Positions 6,646-13,657 of a DNA stretch of 13,704 bases are shown in pieces (positions within the stretch are counted from its first letter, which is position 1; every line of letters starts with the position of its first letter). Location: NCBI GenBank assembly GCA_900548515.1, contig URKU01000048.1:1-13704 (forward strand), given 5' to 3'. The stretch comes from an uncultured Collinsella sp. (GTDB lineage: Bacteria > Actinomycetota > Coriobacteriia > Coriobacteriales > Coriobacteriaceae). A program made the position numbers and the translations under genes. The notes under the pieces were generated by a model. The model ran no database searches and had not been told where the DNA came from. It worked only from the letters and a program-made list of their open reading frames with translations.

Positions 6646-7317
6646 ATGGCGCTGATCTATATCGTTGAGGACGACGAGCCCATTCGTCGCGAGCTTGCCG
6701 ATATCCTTGCCCGTGCGGGTTTTGAGGTCGAGGCATGCGAATCATTCGAGCATGTCTCGCGCGATATTCTCGCCGCCGCGCCCGACCTGGTGCTGCTCGA
6801 CCTCACGCTTCCCGTCAAGGACGGCCAGCATATCTGCCACGAGGTTCGCCGCGAATCTGAGGTCCCCATCATCGTCCTCACGTCGCGCACGACCGAGATC
6901 GACGAGGTCATGGCCATGACGCTCGGCGCGGACGACTTTGTTCCCAAGCCCTACAGCGCCCGTGTGCTCGTGGCGCGCATCAATGCCTTGCTGCGTCGCA
7001 CCGCGGCGGCAGGCGAGCGCAGCACGCTCGTCCACAAGGGATTGGAGCTCGACCTCGCCCGCTCCATGGTCACCAATACGGCAACCGGCGACAGTACCGA
7101 GCTCACCAAAAACGAGCTGCGTATCCTTTCGCTGCTCTTGGGTCGCGCGGGCAAGATCGTCTCGCGTCCGGCCATCATGCAGGACCTGTGGGACTCCGAC
7201 GCCTTCGTGGACGACAACACGCTTACCGTCAACATCAACCGCCTGCGCACCACGCTCGAAAAAATCGGCATCAAGGGGTATTTGACGACGCACCGCGGCC
7301 AAGGCTATTCGGTCTAG
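6646..7317 (+). CDS. OmpR/PhoB-family response regulator (BceR-like)
   Basis: This 223-residue DNA-binding response regulator should be phosphorylated by the kinase encoded next to it. The receiver domain (1-about 118) has the acidic pocket E8-D9-D10, phospho-acceptor D52 in LLDLTLP, T79 in IVLTSR and K101 in FVPKPY. The C-terminal winged helix (about 128-223) shows TELTKNELRILSLLLGRAGKIVSR, the recognition-helix region DDNTLTVNINRLRTTLEKIG and the ending THRGQGYSV. The ATG at 6646 was chosen for the strong AGGGGGGAG (6629-6637) ahead of it and because the receiver begins at once (ALIYIVEDDEP). Upstream in-frame codons translate the palindrome-rich spacer. Its partner's architecture suggests the Bce group, regulators of antimicrobial-peptide resistance, but target genes are not visible here. 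Confidence 0.95.
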   Translation: MALIYIVEDDEPIRRELADILARAGFEVEACESFEHVSRDILAAAPDLVLLDLTLPVKDGQHICHEVRRESEVPIIVLTSRTTEIDEVMAMTLGADDFVPKPYSARVLVARINALLRRTAAAGERSTLVHKGLELDLARSMVTNTATGDSTELTKNELRILSLLLGRAGKIVSRPAIMQDLWDSDAFVDDNTLTVNINRLRTTLEKIGIKGYLTTHRGQGYSV

Positions 7318-7326
7318 GGGCCGGCT

Positions 7327-8370
7327 ATGTCGTTTGGCAAGTTCTTTAAAGATGCGCTGCTTCCCGTCGCCGTGTGGACCTGCGGCGTGCTGCTGAGCTG
7401 CTTTGTGCTGACGGTCGCCGGCGCACCCGTTTCTATCGTGGTCGTGGCGGTTGGCGTGTCCTTTATCTTCGGTATGCTCGGCATCGTGATTGAGTACGCT
7501 CGCCGTCGCCGTTTTCTGTGCCAGCTGGAGCGTGCGGCAGAGGAGCTCGAGAGTCCCGCATGGGTGCAGGAGATGGTGCAATGCCCGACCTATGCCGAGG
7601 GCGAGCTCGAATACGAGGTCTTGCGCCGGGTGGGCAAAGCTGCCTGCGACGAGGTTGCCGAAGGCCGGCGTCAGACCGATGACTATCGCGACTATATCGA
7701 GAGCTGGGTCCACGAGGCCAAGCTGCCCTTGGCGGCGGCCCATCTAATTTTGGAAAACCTGGACGGCAGCGAAGACGACCTGTCGCGTGTGGATGACCTG
7801 GGCCGTGAGTTGGCTCGCGTGGAGCGCTATATCGACCAGGCGCTGTACTACGCGCGCTCGGAAGTCGTGGAGCGCGACTACCTGATTCGCCGCTGGGATC
7901 TCAAGACCTTGGTGACGGGCGCGATTAAGGCCAACGCACGCGAGCTCATCGCGGCGCACGTGGCTCCGGTGTGCGAGAACCTCGACTTCGAGGTCTTTAC
8001 CGACGAGAAATGGCTCGAGTTTATTCTGGGCCAGCTCATTCAGAACAGCATTAAATACGCGCGCGAGGACGGCGCGAAGATCGTGTTTTCGGGAGCGTTG
8101 CTGGACGAGGGCCTGGCAAGCGAGCGCATCGAGCTTACCGTCGCGGACAACGGCTGCGGCGTGTGTGCGGCAGACCTGCCGCGCGTGTTCGAGAAGGGTT
8201 TTACCGGCGACAACGGCCGCACCACCAAGCGCGCAACGGGCATCGGCCTCTACCTGGTGGCGCGTCTGTGCTCCAAGATGGGCATCGACGTCACCGCATC
8301 GTCCGAGCCCAGCGAAGGCTTCGTCGTCACGTTTGCCTTCTCGACGAACAAGTTCCAATACTTCGAATAG
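7327..8370 (+). CDS. Intramembrane-sensing histidine kinase (BceS-like)
   Basis: This 347-residue sensor kinase starts 9 bases after the regulator, with AGGGG overlapping that gene's stop region, so the two are co-transcribed. Two membrane segments (about 11-31 and 36-56) are separated by only a few residues, the hallmark of intramembrane-sensing kinases that usually take their signal from an ABC transporter. The H box is YIESWVHEAKLPLAAA with phospho-acceptor H129. The ATPase domain has an N box (LIQNSIKYA, N240), a G1 box DNGCG (274-278), FEKGFTGDNGR (288-298) and a G2 box TGIGLYL (304-310). The kinase therefore looks intact. In Firmicutes BceS works with BceAB; no transporter gene is visible on either side. 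Known ligands of the group are bacitracin and lantibiotics; the signal here is unknown. Confidence 0.94.
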   Translation: MSFGKFFKDALLPVAVWTCGVLLSCFVLTVAGAPVSIVVVAVGVSFIFGMLGIVIEYARRRRFLCQLERAAEELESPAWVQEMVQCPTYAEGELEYEVLRRVGKAACDEVAEGRRQTDDYRDYIESWVHEAKLPLAAAHLILENLDGSEDDLSRVDDLGRELARVERYIDQALYYARSEVVERDYLIRRWDLKTLVTGAIKANARELIAAHVAPVCENLDFEVFTDEKWLEFILGQLIQNSIKYAREDGAKIVFSGALLDEGLASERIELTVADNGCGVCAADLPRVFEKGFTGDNGRTTKRATGIGLYLVARLCSKMGIDVTASSEPSEGFVVTFAFSTNKFQYFE

Positions 8371-8395
8371 GCGCGCTCTTGCTGTTTTTCTCTGG

Positions 8396-8421
8396 GCTAT
8401 GTTCACGTTCGGGAATATAGC
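8396..8421. repeat. 26-bp palindrome, copy 1 (imperfect)
   Basis: GCTATGTTCACG and CGGGAATATAGC flank a central TT. Relative to copy 2 it differs at four of 26 positions, two of which lie in the centre. It begins 25 bases after the kinase stop codon. Confidence 0.75.
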
Positions 8422-8434
8422 TGAAGCAACTGGC

Positions 8435-8460
8435 GCTATGTTCCCGAACGGGAACATAGC
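8435..8460. repeat. 26-bp palindrome, copy 2 (perfect)
   Basis: GCTATGTTCCCG and CGGGAACATAGC are exact reverse complements around a central AA, giving 12-bp arms. The centre-to-centre distance from copy 1 is 39 bp, and both copies are preceded by CTGG. Confidence 0.85.
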
Positions 8461-8488
8461 CATGAGGCTCAAATGAATCTCCTATAAC

Positions 8489-8519
8489 AAAAACGTGCCG
8501 CCCCAAACGGGGCGGCACG
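8489..8519 (-). terminator. Terminator between convergent kinase and stress-protein genes
   Basis: The 11-bp GC-rich stem CGTGCCGCCCC (8494-8504) pairs with 8509-8519. On the minus strand it is followed at once by TTTTT (8493-8489), so it best serves the universal stress gene. On the plus strand the downstream CCATCTTTT run may allow weaker termination of the kinase transcript. Confidence 0.85.
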
Positions 8520-8559
8520 CCATCTTTTATCAGCCAACTCGCTGAAGTACGGTGACGAA

Positions 8560-8650
8560 GGCGCAAGGCCGGGAGGGGTTATCTAAGCCGACATCCCGCA
8601 GCCGCGAAGCGGCGAGGACGTCGGCGTGATAACCCCGCAGGCCTTGCGCC
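8560..8650. repeat. 91-base long inverted repeat
   Basis: Nested arms pair along almost the whole length: GGCGCAAGGCC (8560-8570) with 8640-8650, GGGGTTAT (8575-8582) with 8629-8636, GCCGAC plus TCC (8587-8596) with 8616-8625, and GCCGC (8601-8605) with GCGGC (8609-8613) around GAA. It starts 13 bases past the stop codon of the stress-protein gene. It could be a 3' UTR stem, a cruciform or a small repeat element. Confidence 0.8.
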
Positions 8651-8663
8651 GGCGGGAAGGAAT

Positions 8664-9101
8664 CTACTTCACGACCAAGATGTCGCAGTCGGTGTTGCGC
8701 AGCAGGAACGTCGAAATCGAGCCCAGTAGCGCGTACTTAATTGAGGACAGGCCGCGGGCGCCGCAGAGCACCAGATCGGGCTTGACCACGTCGAGCATCT
8801 CATCCTTGAGCGTCTCACGAATGCGGCCGGTGCGAATCATGACCTCGACCTCGGGAATGTCGGGATTGGCCTTGGCCTCCTCGAGCTGCTTGGCGATGGA
8901 GTTGTTAAAGGCCTCCTCCAAGCCGTTGACCAGGTCGACCGGATAGGAACCGGCGCTCTCGAGCGCGGTGGAGTCGATGACGTGGCCGATGATCAGCTTA
9001 GCGCCGTTGTTCGCGGCGACCTTGATGGCGCGTGCGAGAACAAAATCCTGCTGCTCAGTACCGTCGAGTGAAACAAATACCTTGGTGTAGCCCTCGTTCA
9101 T
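8664..9101 (-). CDS. Universal stress protein (UspA family, ATP-binding type)
   Basis: This 145-residue single-domain cytoplasmic protein belongs to the UspA superfamily, small nucleotide-binding proteins that aid survival under starvation and other stress; molecular roles vary. It opens with the typical first strand KVFVSLDGTEQQDFVLARAIKVAA, has LIIGHVID (36-43), and near the end carries the ATP-binding signature G114-A-R-G117, nine residues, G127-S128 (GARGLSSIKYALLGS), then DCDILVVK. ATP binding is therefore expected. The length is normal. The ATG at 9101 follows AAGGAGG (9113-9107) by 5 bases. It is convergent with the kinase gene and divergent from uppP, and is probably monocistronic, with a 91-base inverted repeat and a terminator downstream. 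Confidence 0.95.
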   Translation of the reverse strand: MNEGYTKVFVSLDGTEQQDFVLARAIKVAANNGAKLIIGHVIDSTALESAGSYPVDLVNGLEEAFNNSIAKQLEEAKANPDIPEVEVMIRTGRIRETLKDEMLDVVKPDLVLCGARGLSSIKYALLGSISTFLLRNTDCDILVVK

Positions 9102-9191
9102 GGTTTCCTCCTTGGTCTATCGCACGGGCGCGGGGCTCGTGCGTCGGGCGGGCGCGGGTGCGTTGGCCGCCGGACACTTTACCTTGTTGCA

Positions 9192-9197
9192 GTTATA
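9192..9197 (-). promoter_or_regulatory. Candidate -10 box of the universal stress gene
   Basis: TATAAC(T) on the minus strand would give a leader of roughly 80 bases before the ATG at 9101. The -35 region is poor. Confidence 0.3.
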
Positions 9198-9283
9198 CCC
9201 AAGGATTTCGGTTTGACCGCTCGCAATTCTGTGAACGGGCGAGTTTTTTGGTAAGGGCAGGCGCGGTCGCACTGCCAACGGTT

Positions 9284-9289
9284 GATAAT
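9284..9289 (+). promoter_or_regulatory. Candidate -10 box of uppP
   Basis: GATAAT matches five of six consensus bases and lies 61 bases before the chosen TTG start. TGGGACA overlaps its end (9289-9295). No clear -35 hexamer is seen. Confidence 0.28.
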
Positions 9290-9350
9290 GGGACATCGCC
9301 CGCATCGTCCGCAGAACATCTACCGGCGGGTGTCTAACGAGGGGGTCCCT

Positions 9351-10331
9351 TTGGATATCATCGAGCTTCTAAAATCTGCCTTCATGGGCCTGGTCGAGGG
9401 CATCACCGAATGGCTGCCCGTTTCGTCGACCGGTCACATGATCTTGGTGGACGAGTTCGTCAAGATGAACGTGAGCGAGACTTTCTGGAATATGTTCCTG
9501 GTCGTGATTCAGCTTGGCGCCATTTTGGCCGTCTGCGTCCTGTTCTTCTACGACCTTAACCCGTTCTCGCCCAGCAAGGGCAAGGAGGGCCGCCGCGACA
9601 CCTGGGTGCTGTGGGGCAAGATCGTGCTCGGCTGCATTCCCGCTGCGGCAATCGGTCTGCCGCTCAACGACTGGATGGAGGAGCATTTCTACAATGCTCC
9701 CGTCGTGGCGCTGGCGCTCATTGTGTACGGCGTGCTGTTTATCGTGATTGAGAACTGGCGCGCGAGCAAGCGCGACCAGGCCGCTCTTGCCGGTTCGTTT
9801 GGTTCTCGTGCTGTGGTGTCGGGTGGACGTCCCGCCGGTGCGCACTTTGCGGCGCCCGCCGCGGCTACCGCCGAGGATGAGGGCGATGACGATAGCCTGG
9901 ACTTTGGCTCCATCACTACGCTCGAGGATCTGAGCTGGAAGACCGCGCTGGGTATCGGTTGCTTCCAGGTGCTTTCGCTGATTCCGGGCACATCGCGCTC
10001 CGGCTCCACCATCATCGGCGGCCTGCTTTTGGGCTGCACGCGCTCGGTGGCGTCCAAGTTTACGTTCTTCCTGGCCATCCCTGTCATGTTTGGCGCGAGT
10101 GCGCTCAAGCTGGTCAAGTACTTCATCAAGGGCGGCACGTTCGGCGCCAACGAGGTCGCCATCTTGGGCGTGGGCTGCGTTGTGGCCTTTGTGGTTTCGC
10201 TTATCGCCATCAAGTGGCTCATGGGCTTCGTCCGCCGTCACGACTTTAAGTGCTTCGGTGTTTACCGCATCATCCTGGGCATCGTAGTGCTCGCATACTT
10301 CTTTGTTCTGGAGCCGATGCTCGGCCTCTAA
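9351..10331 (+). CDS. uppP: Undecaprenyl-diphosphatase (bacitracin-resistance protein BacA type)
   Basis: UppP removes one phosphate from undecaprenyl diphosphate in the membrane, recycling the lipid carrier for peptidoglycan and other polymers; extra copies give bacitracin resistance. Both catalytic signatures are present: EGITEWLPVSSTGH (16-29) and PGTSRSGST (212-220, with R216). Several hydrophobic segments fit the multi-span family fold. The protein has 326 residues against the usual 265-290. The excess is a hydrophilic Ala/Gly/Asp-rich insertion at about 139-190 containing AEDEGDDD, between two membrane segments. The start is taken as TTG at 9351, because GAGGGGG (9339-9345) lies 5 bases ahead and the family N-terminus (DIIELLKSAFMGLVEG) begins there. 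An ATG at 9288 would add an unlikely RPHRPQ-containing leader. It is a single gene ending in a strong terminator. Confidence 0.97.
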   Translation: MDIIELLKSAFMGLVEGITEWLPVSSTGHMILVDEFVKMNVSETFWNMFLVVIQLGAILAVCVLFFYDLNPFSPSKGKEGRRDTWVLWGKIVLGCIPAAAIGLPLNDWMEEHFYNAPVVALALIVYGVLFIVIENWRASKRDQAALAGSFGSRAVVSGGRPAGAHFAAPAAATAEDEGDDDSLDFGSITTLEDLSWKTALGIGCFQVLSLIPGTSRSGSTIIGGLLLGCTRSVASKFTFFLAIPVMFGASALKLVKYFIKGGTFGANEVAILGVGCVVAFVVSLIAIKWLMGFVRRHDFKCFGVYRIILGIVVLAYFFVLEPMLGL

Positions 10332-10346
10332 CTTAGTCGACGCTGC

Positions 10347-10446
10347 GCGGCGGCCAGAGCGACAACTTGTCATTCAAAGAGGGCGGCATGACCAAAAGGT
10401 CTATGCCGCCCTCTTTTCATGCCAATTTGTTCGCTCTGGCCGCCGC
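10347..10446. repeat. 100-base element with 16-bp perfect inverted ends
   Basis: GCGGCGGCCAGAGCGA (10347-10362) is the exact reverse complement of 10431-10446. The interior is also self-complementary and contains the uppP terminator, so nearly the whole element can fold as one hairpin. CGCTGC borders it on the left (10341-10346) and occurs one base beyond it on the right (10448-10453), like a target-site duplication. Confidence 0.75.
10376..10417 (+). terminator. Rho-independent terminator of uppP
   Basis: The 14-bp stem AAAGAGGGCGGCAT (10376-10389) pairs with 10403-10416. An inner GACC/GGTC stem closes an AAAA loop, and a TTTT run ends the structure. It sits inside the larger 100-base inverted repeat. 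Confidence 0.9.
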
Positions 10447-10492
10447 TCGCTGCCGTTGCCATGACATCGGCGGTTTCGTGATTGTCAATAGA

Positions 10493-10525
10493 TTGGTGCA
10501 AAGTAACCTGACCCCATTGCGCCAA
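10493..10525. repeat. REP-like element with 9-bp inverted ends
   Basis: TTGGTGCAA (10493-10501) and TTGCGCCAA (10517-10525) are inverted repeats matching at 8 of 9 positions around AGTAACCTGACCCCA. It resembles short dispersed repeats I associate with Collinsella genomes; this is from memory. Confidence 0.5.
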
Positions 10526-10572
10526 ATCCGCTGGGGCGTGCCTGATGGCGGCGCGCGGAGTCGTGGTGTGAT

Positions 10573-10603
10573 TTGCGTCGGTGTCCGCGCGGCTCGGTAT
10601 ACT
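10573..10603 (+). promoter_or_regulatory. Candidate pcrA promoter
   Basis: TTGCGT (10573-10578) and TATACT (10598-10603) are separated by 19 bases, longer than the ideal 17. The predicted transcript start near 10610 gives a leader of about 55 bases. Confidence 0.45.
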
Positions 10604-10664
10604 GGTACGGCTCAAACTATGGCGCTGCCCGCAGGCGCGCCGTCCGTCAGATGAGGAGTCGCCC

Positions 10665-13565
10665 ATGACCCAGCCCCTGCCCTGGGAAAAGAACACTGCC
10701 GCACCCGTGCCGCCCGCGCCGGAACCCGTGCCGCTCGATGCGTACACCGCCCCCGCCGCGCCGGAACCCGAGCTCGTTCCGCTCGACATTTACGACGCCC
10801 CGGCTCCGGCGCCCAAGCCCACCAAGCCGCTCGTCGATATCGATAGCCTGAACCCCGCCCAGCGCGAGGCGGTCCTGACCACTGAGGGCCCGCTGCTGGT
10901 CCTTGCCGGTGCTGGCTCGGGCAAGACCCGCGTCCTGACCTTCCGCATCGCCCATATGCTCGGCGACCTGGGCGTTAAGCCCTGGCAGGTCTTGGCCATC
11001 ACGTTTACCAACAAGGCCGCGGCCGAGATGCGCGAGCGTCTGGCGGCACTTATTCCCAGTGGCACCCGCGGCATGTGGGTGTGCACCTTCCACGCCATGT
11101 GCGTGCGCATGCTGCGCGAGGACGCCGATCTGCTGGGCTACACCGGCCAGTTCACCATCTACGATGATGACGACTCAAAGCGCATGGTGCGCGACATTAT
11201 GCAGGCGCTCGGCATTGAGCAAAAGCAGTTCCCCATCAACATGATCCGTAGCAAGATCAGCTCGGCTAAAAACGCCATGATCGGGCCCGAGGACATGCTC
11301 AAATCCGCCGATAGCCCCAACGACAAAAAGGCCGCGCAGGTCTACCTAGAGCTGGAGCGCCGCCTGCGCGCCGCCAACGCGATGGACTTTGACGACCTGC
11401 TCGTGCGCGCGCTCGAGCTGCTGCGCACCCGCCCCGAGGTGCTCGACAAGTACCAGGAGCGCTTCCGCTACATTAGCGTCGACGAGTATCAGGACACCAA
11501 CCACGTCCAGTACGAGATCGCCAACCTGCTGGCCGCCAAGTACCAAAACCTCATGGTCGTGGGCGACGACGACCAGTCCATTTATAGCTGGCGTGGCGCC
11601 GACATCACCAATATCCTGGATTTTGAAAAGGACTTTAAAGACTGCAAGACCGTCAAACTGGAGCAGAACTACCGCTCCACGGGTCATATCCTGAGCGCCG
11701 CCAACGCCGTGGTGCGCCATAACTCGCAGCGCAAGGACAAGCGCCTGTTTACGGCGGAGGGCGACGGCGAGAAGATCCAGGCCTTCCAGGCGAGCGACGA
11801 GCGCGACGAGGGCCGCTGGATTGCCGGCGAGATCGAAAAGCTGCATGCCAAGGGTACGAGCTACGACGACATCGCCGTGTTTTACCGCACCAATGCCCAG
11901 TCGCGCATTCTCGAAGATATGTTCCTGCGCGCGGGCGTGCCCTACAAGATCGTGGGCGGCACGCGATTCTTCGACCGCGCCGAGATCCGCGACGTCATGG
12001 CCTACCTCAAGATGATCGTGAACCCGGCCGACGAGATGAGCGTCAAGCGCGTCATCAATACGCCGCGCCGCGGTATCGGCTCCACCTCGATCCAGAAGAT
12101 CGAACAGCTGGCGCGCGACAACCGTTGTTCGTTCTTCCAGGCTTGTGAGATCGCGTGCGCCGAAACCGGCATGTTTAGCGCTAAGGTGCGCAACGGCCTG
12201 TCGAGTTTTGTGGCGCTGGTGCGCGAGGGTCGTCGCATGGACGGCGAGCTCAAGGACGTCGTCGAGATGATTGTCGACAAGACGGGCCTGCTGCAGGCGT
12301 TCCGCGCCGAGGGCACCATGGAGTCCGAGAGCCGCGCCGAGAACATTCAGGAATTCCTGGGCGTTGCAGCCGAATTTGAGGAGACGCACGAGGATATCGA
12401 GGGTACGCTCGAGAGCTTGGAAGAGCTGCGCGCGGCCGGTGTTGCCGACGTACCCGCCGGCGCCGAGCCCGAGCCCGTCGTGGTGAGTGCGCCCGCGCCC
12501 GAGCCGGGACCGTCCGCTCCGGCATCCTCGTTTGAGGCACTTGTCGGCGCTCGTGACGCCGCGGGCTCCAATCCGCTCGATAGCCTAGCCGCCCCGGCGC
12601 TCTCGCCGCAGGATGCCCTGGTCGCCGCCATCGCGGGCAACGCGTATGCCGTGCCAACAGAGCTACCGGCGGGCGCCGTGCATGCCGACGAGATCGAGCG
12701 TACCTACGGTCCCCTCACCTGTAAGGCGCTGCCGGCACTCATGGAGTGGCTGGCCCTGCGCTCCGACTTGGATTCCCTGGCCGGCGAGACGCATGCCATT
12801 ACCATGATGACCATCCACTCCGCCAAGGGCCTGGAGTTCCCGGCGGTGTTCGTGGCCGGCATGGAGGAGGGTATCTTCCCGCACGTGCACGACTTTGGCG
12901 GCAGCGATGACCCGGGCAAGCTCGAGGAGGAGCGTCGCCTGGCCTACGTTGCCATCACGCGTGCCCGTAAGCGCCTGTTCCTGACCTATGCGGCCACGCG
13001 TCGCACCTACGGCTCGACCTCTGCCAACCCGCGCTCTCGCTTCCTCAACGAGATTCCGTTTGAGGATATCGAGTTTAGCGGCATCGGTTCTGCCGGTTTT
13101 GAGGGCACGGGCTGGGAGAAGCGCGGCGACCGTCACGGCACCTTTGGCTCGGGCATGGGTTCGGATATGTATGGCGGCAAGGTGTTCGGTTCGCATACGC
13201 GCTCGACCGGCGGTTCCGGTTCGCGCGGCGGATCGAGCTTCGACGATTTCTTTGGTGGCAGCACCTATGGCACCGAGCGCCATCGCGGGGTTTCGCCCGA
13301 CGCCGGCCGTGTTGCCTCGACCTTTGGTTCGGGCGCGCCGCGAGCTAAAAAGCCGTCGTCCAAGGTGTCGCCGACGGTGGAGCGCAAGGTCGATCGCGCC
13401 AGCGCATCGCAGGACTTTGCCGCGGGTGATACCGTGAGCCACAAGACCTTTGGCACGGGCACCGTGATCTCGGTCGCTGGAGACATGATCGAGGTTCAAT
13501 TCGAAAAGACCGGCCAGACCAAAAAGCTAATGAAGGGCTTTGCCCCGATCGTTAAGCTGTCGTAG
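10665..13565 (+). CDS. pcrA: UvrD/PcrA-type superfamily 1 DNA helicase
   Basis: PcrA/UvrD helicases unwind DNA 3' to 5' with ATP in repair, plasmid replication and removal of stalled RNA polymerase. All core motifs are intact: Walker A AGAGSGKT (81-88, K87), AITFTNKAAAEMRER, Walker B VDEYQDTN (D273, E274), VVGDDDQSIYSWRGAD, LEQNYRST, MTIHSAKGLEF (H718) and YVAITRARKRLFL. The C-terminus (about 922-966, VSHKTFGTGTVISV to the end) matches the Tudor-like RNA polymerase-binding tail of PcrA. The 966 residues exceed the usual 720-780. Three additions explain this: an N-terminal Pro/Ala extension (1-about 57) with two VPLDxYxAP units, an Ala/Pro-rich insertion before motif V (about 582-675), and a Gly/Ser-rich linker (about 800-920). 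The ATG at 10665 has GAGGAG 6 bases upstream. It is monocistronic. Confidence 0.97.
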   Translation: MTQPLPWEKNTAAPVPPAPEPVPLDAYTAPAAPEPELVPLDIYDAPAPAPKPTKPLVDIDSLNPAQREAVLTTEGPLLVLAGAGSGKTRVLTFRIAHMLGDLGVKPWQVLAITFTNKAAAEMRERLAALIPSGTRGMWVCTFHAMCVRMLREDADLLGYTGQFTIYDDDDSKRMVRDIMQALGIEQKQFPINMIRSKISSAKNAMIGPEDMLKSADSPNDKKAAQVYLELERRLRAANAMDFDDLLVRALELLRTRPEVLDKYQERFRYISVDEYQDTNHVQYEIANLLAAKYQNLMVVGDDDQSIYSWRGADITNILDFEKDFKDCKTVKLEQNYRSTGHILSAANAVVRHNSQRKDKRLFTAEGDGEKIQAFQASDERDEGRWIAGEIEKLHAKGTSYDDIAVFYRTNAQSRILEDMFLRAGVPYKIVGGTRFFDRAEIRDVMAYLKMIVNPADEMSVKRVINTPRRGIGSTSIQKIEQLARDNRCSFFQACEIACAETGMFSAKVRNGLSSFVALVREGRRMDGELKDVVEMIVDKTGLLQAFRAEGTMESESRAENIQEFLGVAAEFEETHEDIEGTLESLEELRAAGVADVPAGAEPEPVVVSAPAPEPGPSAPASSFEALVGARDAAGSNPLDSLAAPALSPQDALVAAIAGNAYAVPTELPAGAVHADEIERTYGPLTCKALPALMEWLALRSDLDSLAGETHAITMMTIHSAKGLEFPAVFVAGMEEGIFPHVHDFGGSDDPGKLEEERRLAYVAITRARKRLFLTYAATRRTYGSTSANPRSRFLNEIPFEDIEFSGIGSAGFEGTGWEKRGDRHGTFGSGMGSDMYGGKVFGSHTRSTGGSGSRGGSSFDDFFGGSTYGTERHRGVSPDAGRVASTFGSGAPRAKKPSSKVSPTVERKVDRASASQDFAAGDTVSHKTFGTGTVISVAGDMIEVQFEKTGQTKKLMKGFAPIVKLS

Positions 13566-13620
13566 CCCCGGCGGACCCGGACAGGCGCCAAGGGCAACGT
13601 CGCCTGCTCGGACAGTCCTG

Positions 13621-13657
13621 CGCAAGACGGAGGCCACATTAAGTGGCCTCCTTTGCG
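13621..13657 (+). terminator. Terminator of pcrA
   Basis: GGAGGCCAC (13629-13637) pairs with GTGGCCTCC (13643-13651), with an outer CGCAA/TTGCG pairing. Only TTT follows, so the U tract is short. It begins 55 bases after the stop codon; nothing else is recognised from here to the window end. Confidence 0.75.

Larger units (their letters stand above)
10332..10664. other. 333-base uppP-pcrA intergenic region
   Basis: No gene is supported here. In order it holds the 100-base inverted-repeat element with the uppP terminator, a 33-base inverted-repeat element (10493-10525), the likely pcrA promoter (10573-10603) and the pcrA ribosome binding site GAGGAG (10653-10658). Confidence 0.6.

Noticed and set aside
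8396..8460. 26-bp palindromes as LexA (SOS) boxes or BceR sites
   Set aside because: The spacing and core do not match GAAC-N4-GTTC, nor the TNACA-N4-TGTAA form known for BceR, and they lie after rather than before genes.
8399..8476. 25-codon frame through the tandem palindromes giving a repeated MF-x-x-GNIA peptide
   Set aside because: The peptide repeat is a by-product of the palindromes. No Shine-Dalgarno sequence precedes the ATG and it lies in the 3' region of the kinase transcript.
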